DNA from: Hericium rajendrae
Lineage: Eukaryota; Basidiomycota; Agaricomycetes; Russulales; Hericiaceae
Length of the DNA stretch: 64,000 bases
Assembly (NCBI GenBank): GCA_033439255.1
Contig: CM065883.1
Coordinates: 3,038,001 to 3,102,000, forward strand
Direction: 5' to 3'
Shown here: positions 43,799 to 54,472 of the stretch, piece by piece
Position numbering within the stretch: the stretch's first letter is position 1
Layout of the letters: each line of letters opens with the position of its first letter
Translations under genes and position numbers: made by a program
Notes under the pieces: generated by a model
The model's database searches: none
Told to the model about the DNA's origin: nothing
The model's input: the letters and a program-made list of their open reading frames with translations, nothing else

Positions 43799-44487
43799 TC
43801 AGACATGCATAGACATGAGCAGTAATGCAGGTTCTATGGGAAGACTGCCCATTTCATTATTCCTATCAGCACCTGGATCCATGAGGAAGTCGATGCTGCG
43901 CAGCAGATCTTTGAACGCGTGTAATGAGGTGTAAACCTGCGAGATGTCTAAGTCGACAGCCAACTTAAAGTTGAAGAGGTGAGCGCCGGTCAATGGACGC
44001 CTGTAAAGTTCAGGCACCGCGGCCCGGCGATCTCCGCGATGCATGCGGAAGAGATCTCACGCCAATCTTAGATCACAAATTTCGGTATGTATCTCCTCTT
44101 TGCAGCTCGACCAAGTCCCACCACCCCGCTGGCTACGATACGCTCTCCTGCTGGCCATACGAGACATAATTCCCAGTATTTAGTCCAAGGTGAGCGCCCT
44201 TCTGTCCATGGAATGACGGTCGTGCGGAGAAGCACGTCGGACAGTCCCCGAACGCGCTTCCGCTCGATCCATTGACCATGAAATTGGATAAATACACGTT
44301 CCAGGGCCGCATCAACAAGACGACGACGAACACCATAAGAATTGCGATGGCCATCGATAAGATACATGAGGAGATGACAACGACGCGCAAAAACATAGGG
44401 ATCAACACGCTCCGGAAACAGCCAGGCAACGATGGGAATCGAGAAAAAGAAAACAAGTATAAAAGCGAAATAAAAGGTAACGTCCAT
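43799..44487 (-). pseudogene. Spacer frames of unit 2: membrane-anchored ORF and decayed tail
   Basis: 44487-44068 (minus) is an open frame of 139 codons. It starts with a hydrophobic segment (FYFAFILVFFFSIPIVAWLF), then ERVDPYVFARRCHLLMYLID and a basic region (GVRRRLVDAALERVFIQFHG). 44080-43799 continues with EISSACIAEIAGPRCLNF, which then breaks frame. In unit 1 the same DNA has frame-changing indels. So it is either a small membrane protein intact only here, or non-coding DNA with a chance frame. No family recognised. Confidence 0.35.
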
Positions 44488-44589
44488 CCAGTCCCACGTA
44501 TGGCACTGGGGCGCAATTATGTCTGTGGCAGCTTACCACCAACGCATCTCAAGGACGTTTTGAACATCCCCTCTCATTGCCGCCTGTTC

Positions 44590-46555
44590 CTACGCAGCCC
44601 TCCGCTCAACCTTGGCCTTGGCCTTCTTCTGTTCCTCCAGCTCGTGACAGCGTGCAACGCAGCGTCTGGAGTCAACGTGTCTCTTCACGCTGTCCCTGTG
44701 GAGCCTCTTTCCACACTTGGGGCAGGGTACCTTCCGGCTGAGGTGTATGTTCTTGATGTGCCGCCTGGTGTCGGCATCGCGCGCTTGGCGCTGCCGGCAC
44801 ACCTCGGCCACCTGCACATACACCGCTTCCCATTTTTGTCTCCCTCTTCGGGCACGATGGCGTCGACTTCCTCTGTCAGGTTGTCGATCAGCTCCTTCCT
44901 GCCCATCTTCTTTGCTGCTTCCTCCACTTGCTCGGGGGTCAGATCCTGCTTCCACAGTGGCACAAAATCTGGCGGTAACACCTTCTGCTTTTGCATTCGG
45001 GATCTCCTCTTCGGCAGAGCCCTGCTCGGCCCTGCACCCGCCCTTTGAATGATCTCTAAGGAATGGTTGGCGGAGTGTTGTCCTCCGCGGCCGGAGGCCT
45101 TGGAGTATTTGATTGGATGGGTCAGGGCCGCAGCTTCTGTCTGATTCGAGATCCCCACATGGGGATCGACAGTCATTGCGACCCTGGCCAGTTGTTTTGA
45201 AACCCTCGACCGCTTGACAGGTCGAGGGTCAGTCTGCGCGCTGGTCTGCGCAGTGCTGTGGTCGCCGTCGAACCCGGTGTCAACGGCCTTGCGCTTGCCT
45301 ATCGCCTTCGCGGTAGGGAACGCAGGGCCCGTTGGCGTCGGCGTCGTCAGCGACACAGACATCACGGAGCTCCTCGACGAGAAGCCCAGTGACGGCGTGT
45401 GGCGCATCGCATGCGTCTGGTGCGTTGCATAGGCGGCGCACGGCTCGCGCACCGTCTCCATGTCCCAGATCGTGCTTGGGCTCGTGTGCAGCTGACGCGG
45501 GTCGACGCCGCGGCTGATGTCGCGGCTGATGTCGGGCTTGGCGTACGAGAGCGGAGACTGGGCGTAGAGCGCTCTGGCGCCGTTGATGAAGCCAGACGGC
45601 GCGGAGTCGGGGTAGGCGATGGGGGCGGGTGCGGGTGCAGTGAGTCTAGGCTCGAAGGAGTAGTCGGGCGCCCGCTGGCAGTAAGTGGCGCCAGCATCGG
45701 CGTAGGTGAACATGAGCCCGGGAGGATAGATAGTGTTGGTCGGCTCGGCAAAGAAGCTGGGGTCGTCATTTGGGATTGAGGGAAGATACCCGGGAGGAGG
45801 ATGGGCGGGTGGCTGGTGCATCTCGTTGTCGACGGCGTAAGGGAATGGTTTGGTGATGGGCGCGGGAGGATCAGTGTTTATCTCGTCTGTCGCGAAGCCG
45901 TCCAGGTGGGAGGCGAGGAAGTCCTCGGCGGCCCAGGTCGAAGCATAGGCCGGGATTGTCTGAGCGATCATGGTGAGCAGATCACTCCGCTCGAAAGGAA
46001 AGAATTACTCACAGTGTTTGACTGCAAGTTGTCGAAACCCGCCAGTTGGCCACCGGTAAAGCCAGCGGTCATCGCAGTCTGCGTGGTGCGACAACGATGT
46101 GAGTGACACACATCTCAAAGCGCGAGGGCGAAAGCGACACTCACCATATTGTTGTAGGTGGAGGCGTTATAGCTCTCTCCACTGCTGTAGCTATTGCTCA
46201 TGGCCATGGTCATGCCAGATTCCATCGCGCCCTGGGCGAGTGTGGCGGCGCTGATGAGCACCATGGTCCAGCGTCAGAAGTATATAAAATGCTCACCTGG
46301 CTCATCCGTGGGCTGTAGGTGATATTTTCTTCGTAGCGGCGGCGGACGAAGAAGTCCTGTAGGATTGGATTGAGCAGGTCAGTTCTGTCATGGTGCGGAT
46401 CACGACAACGAGCGTTGGCTTACATTGAACGCTTGCTGGTCACGTAAGAAAAATGTGGCCTCATGTCCCTCGTTGATGCTGGCGTTGAAGGTGCCACCCT
46501 CGGACTCGGCGGCGGACTCAACGGAGGCAGGGTGGTGGTTGTGGAAGTAAGACAT
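44590..46555 (-). pseudogene. C2H2-type zinc-finger gene, copy 2, frameshifted
   Basis: Minus strand from ATG 46555 (MSYFHNHHPASVESAAESEG). Exon pieces match copy 1: DFFVRRRYEENITYSPRMSQ, TMVLISAATLAQGAMES, TAMTAGFTGGQLAGFDNLQS, then the Pro/Tyr-rich segment into LTPEQVEEAAKKMGRKELID and KRCMCRWPRCAG. An extra CG dinucleotide near 44778-44784, relative to copy 1, shifts the frame inside the first finger. DADTRRHIKNIHLSRKVPCP with CGKRLHRDSVKRHVDSRRC lies in another frame ending near 44590. It lacks both frameshifts of copy 1, so the lesions arose separately. Confidence 0.72.
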
Positions 46556-48962
46556 TGCGTAGGGGGTCAGAATTCAGGTTTAGTTGTGGGGAATGGCAAG
46601 GTTAATGATGACAGTGGTGTGTTGGAGAGAAAGGCCAGTCGCTTTGCGTTTGCCCTCTTATATACGCCTAGGACCTAAATGTACGTGCAGACTCAACTCC
46701 CACCGGAGTCACTTGCGCGCTTTGACCACGCCCCGTTGTGCATAGATCCAATCTCATCAATCCGAGCGGATCCAAATAGGCTGCCTGTGCTCAGGCCCTC
46801 AGTACGCCCAGCTCCTGCGGCGCGCTTTGGCGCACTGGTCTGGTCGGACGCGGAGCTTCGCATCGAGCTATGCCTTACTGGTGTATCTGGATCCTAAAGG
46901 TCGGCCTTGTTCTGATCATGCAGGGACGACATGTTTAGTGTTGCGGGGGACAGGCGTCGTAAAGGAGAACAAAGGCGGGGCGTAAGTAGTACGTTTCGCC
47001 TTTTTCGTAGCGGTCGGTGAAAAGCCCGTGCTTCAGAATCGCCTTCCTGTGCTCGGGACGCAATTTATGGGCATTCGTTGTTCTTTCCCGTCCGCGTGCT
47101 GACATCGTTGTGTCTCGCGCTTTGACCTTTGAACGGCTCGGGCAGCATAAGATCACGGAAGCAATTTCTGAGATTGCACTCGCCGATTGGCGCCAGATCA
47201 TATTGCAGCCCGATCGAGTATCCCTCGGGGCTCAGCCGAGCAAGCTTCGAAGCAAACGAGCACTGCTGCACATCGACATGATTTGCGTTCTCAATCGAGG
47301 AACACAGCTTTGATAGCATCCCAAGGTCCTCACAGAGTATCTACGCTCGCTCGCGTTATGGGGATTGATGGCCACGAATGCGACCTCAATATCTTTGATA
47401 CGAAGCATGGATTAAATACGGGGCACGCGACAGACACGAGGGACGGCGTCAGCACTACGTACAGTGAGCTCTCACACCGATGTTGCGCTGCCCCCTTTCA
47501 ACTTCTATACGTAGATCCGTGGATCTGAACTTCTATTCCGCACGTGCGCAGGCCTTCCGGGATGATGATCCAGAACATCTACATCAGACGCATCATCACA
47601 GCAAGCCTGGCACAGCACCTGGAGCCACGAATAGAGCTTGGCAGAAAGAAGGATTAGAGGGACACGCGGCGCACTGTGGCTGTACGTTCCATGCATGCGT
47701 TTCTGAGGGAGCAATCCGGCCACGAAAGGCAAAGCCGTTGCACCCCTGCTGAGAGTGTGTTCGGCAGAACGCTGGCCGTCCCATCCGTGATGATGGCATA
47801 GTGGAAAAGAGTTGACAAGGAGATAAGTAGTCACGCCTCAGACGCGAGCGTTAAGACGACAACGCGTTCCTGTAATTGCGAAGGGTCAAGTTGTCAGGAT
47901 ACCACGCACGTCACGGCCTGGTTTACTTGAAGGACGCGTTCCATGAACCGGGATGTCCGTGCACGATCTTTGGAACATACGACCGAAGACGCCGGATAAG
48001 ATGTACCTGTATTCAGTACTTCCAGCGAGAATATCAAAGATGGATTCACCGTGCATCCTGAACGTGCTCCGGTCAGGAACCATCACGTCCAGAGTATAAG
48101 TTTGGGGACCACGTACCGCCTATTGTTACTGCAACCCGTACATATCCAAGGTCTGGGATGGGCATTGTCATGGCGAGCGTAGACTAGTGAGCTGGGTTCT
48201 GTAAAAGGTGCTGCAAAGCTGCCTTTATACCAGCGATCAGCGTATCTATCAACTGACGAGGGTACGAAGCGTCTTGTACATTGAGACAGCAAATAAAGAC
48301 AAGGGATATTGTGTCCAGAATGGCTATGTCAAGAAGCATCAAGTACAAGAACTACCAGCGTTTCGATTATGCGATTTGTCTTGCGGCCAGGAAGGTGGAC
48401 GGCGTGGCCGCACTGGCACCCTCAGCCCAATGCGTAGAATGTCGTACAGCACGATAGGAGATGATCGATTCGGAGACGGCTTTCTTATTGACAGCGATGC
48501 CATAGACCCTGTAGGAGGACTGGCCTGGACAGATTTGAGTCGTTGCATCTTCTAAATCACGTACCATCATGTGCCTCGAAGTAAAGAAAGGAGAACATAT
48601 ATGGCATGAGCAAATGCTCCATAACATTGACGTTGAGCTTGTTATGAGCTGCTCGCACAGACAGAACATAGGTTGAACGGTGTGTTTGAACGGGTTTGAA
48701 CCCGAAGGTTCAGCGGGAAAATCTCGGAGACTGGCGCGTGACGTGTTGATCAAATTCAACATCTCATCAGCTTCCAACATCGTGTCATCGTCGACTCTCC
48801 GAGCTTCAGTATCAGTCAGTGACTTGTGATCTTTCACTTGATCCATAGCTATACCCATAGCTCATCCAGGTAAGTACGAAATAGTGCAGAGCCCAGGCTC
48901 TCGGAATCGAAATCACCAATGTTAATAGTCACTCAATTTCACAGTTTTAGCACTCTTCCACG
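46556..48962. other. Non-coding tail of unit 2 and DSD copy D upstream region
   Basis: 46653-46664 is the TATA element of zinc-finger copy 2. 46700-47545 matches 25360-26272 and 47545-48300 matches 28503-29240, with no MDR gene between. 48310-48660 shows no gene. 48670-48960 is the leader of copy D, almost identical in inverted orientation to the right end of the window. Confidence 0.5.
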
Positions 48963-49530
48963 ATGAAACTGGCCATACGGCGTTGGCAGTCCCCATCCCT
49001 ACTTTTTCGGCTCGCCCGAAGCTCTGATTTAAGTCTTTCGCATATCCGCCAACTATCCACCGCCTCATCGCGCGATGGCAATATCGGTACAGGCTCGTTT
49101 CGCGATCCAAATTCAGAATATTCGGTATGCCATCGGAGCAGTTTGGAGGCACTAAAGACACTATGTGTACTAATCTCGAACGCAGGATATCGCAACAGGC
49201 AATGCTGTTGTTTGTTCAGACGCGAAGCCAGGGAAGAGAAAGAAGAGCCCTCCAAGTGGCCGCCGACAACTACCACCAAATAGGACCATTACCACCCTTG
49301 ACGAGAGACGTCTTGATTCAGGATGTTTTCTGGACCTATCAGGTCCCACTCGACCAGCATTCAACATATCGTTTCCGGATCAGGACCATCCAGGGCTTTT
49401 CAGACTGTTCTACAGAGCAGAACACTTTTATCATGATAAAACACGCCCACATAATCGCTCATTCCCTATTGGAACACACGGATTCTTATACTTCCATGCG
49501 AACCCGCAAAGTCCGTTGCATTCGCAACTG
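48780..49530 (+). repeat. Left arm of a near-identical inverted repeat
   Basis: Leader and 5' half of DSD copy D. The reverse complement of 63260-64000 matches it with few changes, for example CATCCAGGTAAGTAC here and CATCTAGGTAAGTAC there. The right arm runs to the window edge, so its full length is not visible. Confidence 0.85.
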
Positions 49531-50237
49531 CGCTTTCGCATGACAGAAGACAGCGACCCGGCCAGTTTCTCCCACGGACACGATCTTGTGTATGATAAGG
49601 GCTACGTGTGGTATGTGCCTCTCATGGGTCTCGCTAAGACCCAAAATCGCTCTTTGTTGCGTCTACTGGCTCAGGATGGGTTGGTCGACGCAAGAACCAT
49701 TTCTGCTCTTCAAAACTGGAACATATCACGCCCCAATCGAGTCCGACGGCCTCTTAACAGTCTGTGCGAACCATTCGCACTCGATATGTCGGTCATTCGC
49801 CCACAGTTGGTGGTTCAGGCTACAGGACAAACCTGTATACTCAATTTTGTACCGCCGTATGCCGCGCATATCAGCAATCTTATCCAGACCAGGTTTTATG
49901 GTGGTCAGATCTGTATCTATCATGTCGCATTCGTATGTCACTGACCCCGTGTGTATGGCCAACAGAAGGATTACTCCTTTGCCGGTTCGAACGATCGACC
50001 CTTCCCGAGCACGCAGGCGGACGAACACTAGTATTGCGTTTGTTGAAGGTCCTCGTCCCTCCGAAAGTCATCCGTGGTCATCCTTCGTCTGCTCACACGA
50101 CGCCGCCGGCCGAAGGCGAGCTGTTCAAAAGGCGTGGCCGCGTGTGGTCTCGGGACATCGACCAAGACACAGAAGTCAACAGACTTCTACGCGTTCTGTA
50201 TGATGCCGACGACGGACGAGAGCCAGGGCAGTCATGA
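48963..50237 (+). CDS. DSD family protein, copy D (unknown function)
   Basis: Exons 48963-49124, 49186-49900 and 49966-50237 give 382 residues. Exon 1 (54 residues, MKLAIRRWQSPSLLFRLARS) has five Arg and one Lys in 20 residues and no acid until residue 21, a good presequence candidate. The body has NRTITTLDERRLDSGCFLDL, GTHGFLYFHANPQ, EDSDPASFSHGHDLVYDKGY, then RFERSTLPEHAGGRT, LLKVLVPPK and AEGELF. It has no adjacent zinc-finger gene; the next gene is a convergent ferritin-like one. Function unknown. Confidence 0.85.
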
Positions 50238-50671
50238 CTCCAAATATATCCCTGCGCTTTCTGGTACATCGCACTCGGCCAAGCCATGCCTGACGCTTTG
50301 TCTATGATTAAAGTTTAGTACGAAGTGAGTAAAGCTGTACATTCCGAGGTCTTATCGATGGCATAGTCGAAGATACCTCAGATTCCGCGAGCTTCGAAGC
50401 AGATCCGCGCCCGCCAAGTAGAAGAGCACTGTAGCCGTTGTGTCGCGTCTCGCACCCATTCGGCGAGGTAGACGATCATGGAGGAAATGTAAGGTGTGAT
50501 TATGATTGCGTGGAGGCTGGGCGGTAAGGATATCTACAGGCATGTATGAATATGTATAGATCTACGAAGATGAATTATGTTTCTTGCGAAAATGACAGGA
50601 AAACAGAAGAAGCCCCAAAAGCAGCCCAAGAGAAAAACCCAAGTACCACTCAATCACTGCGACAGGAAGCC
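50238..50671. other. Intergenic between convergent genes
   Basis: 3' flanks of DSD copy D and the ferritin-like gene. No gene seen. Confidence 0.4.
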
Positions 50672-51904
50672 TCAATGGGGAACAATAACTGGGTGGCCGT
50701 TCGATGGGAAGTCCAAAACCGCCGGCCCCGCCATCGTCACAAAGTCGTTCGGGATCCGCTCCGTCTCGTTCGTGATGATCAAGTAAGAGAAGCCCGTCAG
50801 CGCCTTCGGGATCGTGACGGTATATGGCGCGTTGCCCTCGAGCGGGACGTACGTCGTCTCGAGGCCTTGAAGGAATGCCGCCCAGTAGGTGCCGCTCGTC
50901 GCATTCAGCGGGACGAAGTCGAGCTTGATCTGGTGGCCCGCGCCGACGTTGGACGGCGAGACGTGCAGGGGGTTGAAGAGCCGCGTCGGGAGGGGCGTGT
51001 TGCTCTGTGGGCAGGAAACAATGAAGTTGGTCGCGAGCGTCCAGACTTGGTCGAGATCAAGGGGCGTCTGCGCAGATAAGGCGGAGGTAAGGGTAGTTGT
51101 GTATATGGGAACGAAAGGCGACGGACCTCCCATGCGCTGTATACTGGGCTTGCTCCGCGGATGACACCGCTAATCCAGGCAGACTGGCGTGCCTTTGTGC
51201 CGAGAATAGAGGCGGCGGCGACGTGCAGGTCCTGAAACGAACGGAGCTGAGTCAATGCCACCGACTGGACTGCGGACGGTGTACCTGGTTGCCGAGGTAC
51301 TGCAGGCCGGAGGTATACACAGCAGTGCTGGTCGTTTCAATGATGTCGCTGATTTGAACGAATGTGGAAATGTCCTCGACACCGCTATTGGCATATCGTT
51401 AGCGCCCTGATGCGACCGTCTGGAGAAGGCAAGGACTTACAAGTCGAACGTGCAGGGCTGGGGCGTACCGCTTCCTAGCACTGATTGCAAGCCGTCAATG
51501 TGTGCTTGGGCGTTCGCGGCGACTTGCTGATAGAAGGAGTACGTGGACTTTGGGTAGCCTGCCTTGTCAAAGGCGTTCTGGGAGAAATTTTTGAGACCGG
51601 AGGTAAAGAATGAATGTTCCATTTGTTCGAGAACTGTGGCGAAATTGAGGATGAGGAAGTCCATCTCTATGTGAGGAGGAAACAGTGAGAAATAAAATTA
51701 CAGCAAGCGACGAGGCGACTCACCAGTGAAATTAGTGGGGATTACGATAGATGGCCGCGTGAAGCCATTGTCGTTGGCACGCTCGGCGAGCGACCATCCC
51801 GGTCTACTGGGGGCTGAAACGGGCTTCTCAGAAAGCCATCCAGCTTCGACCCATGGTACGAACAGAGTAGCTCCGAGAGCGGCAAATGCGACCTTGAACT
51901 GCAT
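50672..51904 (-). CDS. Secreted ferritin-like (Rds1/desiccation-related type) protein
   Basis: Minus strand from ATG 51904 with signal peptide MQFKVAFAALGATLFVPWVE. Exon pieces in order: RPSIVIPTNFT; EMDFLILNFATVLEQMEHSF with FFTSGLKNFSQNAFDKAGYP; VEDISTFVQISDIIETTSTA; ALTQLRSFQDLHVAAASILG; TPLDLDQVWTLATNFIVSCP; and the end NGHPVIVPH. Helices with E-x-x-E/H spacing around LNFATVLEQMEH resemble the Ferritin_2 domain of fungal Rds1-like stress and sexual-development proteins. Metal binding and catalysis are unproven in this family. Introns are short; exon borders are approximate. Confidence 0.8.
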
Positions 51905-54472
51905 GATTCACGAAACCGGCGGACGGTTAGAATGATTGATGAGAGGAATGAAGGAGAAATGAGGATGGAGGCGAAGCATGGCTCTCTTTATACGACCATC
52001 CCAATGAAGCTGTCCGTTCATTTTGTCAGGCTGTCCTCGACGGCGGAGAGATTGCTCAATTCACTGGTCGTACCAGCCAGGGCTTCACAGGTTCAACGGG
52101 TCCGGATGATTTCCTGTCACTATCCATCAAACGCGTTAGTGCTCTGCGAAGGGTTATATTGTCGTATCAATACGAGTCCAGGACTGACAGCTCCCTACGG
52201 TACCTATGCTAGGCCAACGTCGCTGGTCGCAGTGCTTGATCGTGCGCCACCGACCGCTCCTGTAAGTGGCGGCTGTGAGTGCGCGCTGTCCGTCTGCATC
52301 GCCCGCCGCGACGAGTCTGGATACAGAACTGATGCGTTTATGGCCGCCCAACACGGCCTTTCCGAATCATACAGTCGTGAGACTGACAAGGCCGTGTGCC
52401 AAGAGCGAACGCACAAGTTCCTGGGTGTTGCCTGTGCGACTGATGCCTGTAATTCTGGGCGAAGGCACCGAGGCCGAGCTATGTACATAGGATTGAGACG
52501 TCAGTATGTGACAGATAGCATGTAAGGTAGTTACCAGGAACCAGGACAGGCTTGTCGTGTCGGCCTGATCTTCGGATCCCGATCGAAATGCTCACAGGGC
52601 CCACGCGGGGAGAGGGGACATTGCACCATGGAGACGCCTCAACGAATGGCCAAAACACGTTGAAGGGATAATAGAGATGCGATGAATTTACCACCGGACT
52701 TGCCCTGTTTGTACTTATCATCATTCCCAGGAGGAAGCTCACCCGGGCACTGGGGCGTACTATGCATGAAGTATTCTCGGTGCCATGCCAATTCGCCTGA
52801 TGAGCGGGTACTTCTGCACAGCATGTTGAGGCCCGTCGAGGCCCCGTTCAGACTCAATTATACGATCTTTTAAATCTGGAATAGGCTCCAGACACCTTCA
52901 CTGTCCCGTATCAAGAAATCCTGGGCTGAAAGAAAGGCATGATCACTATCCTCGCATTGTATAATGTCATTGGAAGCGTACCTCTGGGCCAGACTCATTC
53001 TCCGCAATCCCAAGCTCACGGTGCAACTATCATTCGCGGACAAGCAAAAAAAAGTGGATGGCGATCCTTGAAAAGCAACGGTTATGTGAAAACGGTGGTC
53101 GAAATGTATCAAGAGATGGTCAATGGCACGTCAGGGCAACATCAGGCAAACAGCAGATGCGCGAAAGCTAGTTCACTGAGTTTCACCAACCTTGCGACAG
53201 CTTTTGCTGGCCACGACGATGAGATGTACGATCACCTCCAAAGTCATGGGTGGGGGCATCATCCTCGATCCTGATGCCGGCCGGAAAACGTCAGAGAGTT
53301 TTCGCAACCACCCGAGTCGGACTCAGACTCGGACTCGATTCGTGGAGTGCCAAGCCCGACTAGGATGGCTGGGACTCCAGTTTCGGATTGTACTAGCAAG
53401 GGGACACCATGATCTGACATAATCAGCACACAGCGGCGACGCGTTCAGGTATGAGAGAAGTCACTCAGTAGAGAAGATGATACAATAGAGAAGGATAATA
53501 AAGACCTGTAACAGGACAAATATGTGTTAGTGAAGGGGATCCATGGAACGATTGGTGAGATGATGAGGATGTGATGGTAACGAATTCTAAACGACAACTG
53601 AAGTCATACTACCGATATCCTTGCAGGTGACCGCATTTCGCCACGACTTGTCGGCAGAACGGGCCGAAATTGTGCTAGGGTTGGCGGTGGGAAGAAGTGG
53701 AGCGACTGGCGGAACTTAGGGTTTGACCAGCCCCGTCCGAGTCGGAGGGCTGCAAAAACTCCCTATCGTCAGAACGAAGGTCTCAGCAGACTCTAAGATA
53801 ACATCCGAAGGACATGGAGCTACTTACTGCCATCCGGCACCTCGCCTGCAAACATAAGCTAACCAGAGCTACGACAAATTTTCCAATGAGCATGAGAAGA
53901 TTTTCCTCCTGTAGGCAATTTGCCTCCATTATGTATTACTGTAAGAAAGCGTGATCCAGGCCGATTGAACGCGTATTCCATGCCGCTACAACACGCCTTC
54001 TACGCCGCAACAGCGCGCGCCTCCCATCGGCCGGCGAGGAAAGATAGTGATCGAGAGATTGGAAGCTGCCAAAGCGACCCCTTCTCTGGCGTTGGGATAA
54101 TGAACGAATTGCGCAAGATCGTAGGCGATATGCGTCCTGAGTGCGATGCAGACGTTGTCTAATTCGCAAAGCAGGCGTCGAAACAAACGGCCGTGGATAT
54201 TGGTGTACACAAAGTAAACTTCGAAGACTAGTCACGGCAGCCTGGATGCTTATCAAATCTTGCTGCAGTCATATTACTATATTAGCAAGAAATGGCATGA
54301 TCTCCGCTCAAACATTCTGCCGTTTTGTAAGTCTTCGAAATACCCAAATGATTGTACGGCGGCCAGCCCAGCGGCCGCCATGCAGGGTTCTATGTATTAT
54401 AAAAGATGCTTGTGCGACGGTCACCCTGTATCGCTTCAGAATTGCGTCTTTCTTCCTTCTCCACGACAAGAC
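51905..54472. other. Gene-poor stretch, 2.6 kb
   Basis: No gene supported. The 197-codon plus frame at 51932-52525 has no family signal or good start context. Around 53310-53340 there is a short GACTCGGACTC-type simple repeat. The last 100 bases include a possible TATA (TATTATAAAAG near 54395) for the transporter gene. Confidence 0.4.

Noticed and set aside
51932-52525. 197-codon plus frame after the ferritin-like gene
   Set aside because: Composition is irregular with many Cys and no recognisable motif, and no splice context; more likely chance.
53310-53340. GACTCGGACTC simple repeat considered as a CRISPR-like or regulatory array
   Set aside because: Only a few short units without unique spacers; an ordinary simple repeat in a eukaryotic genome.
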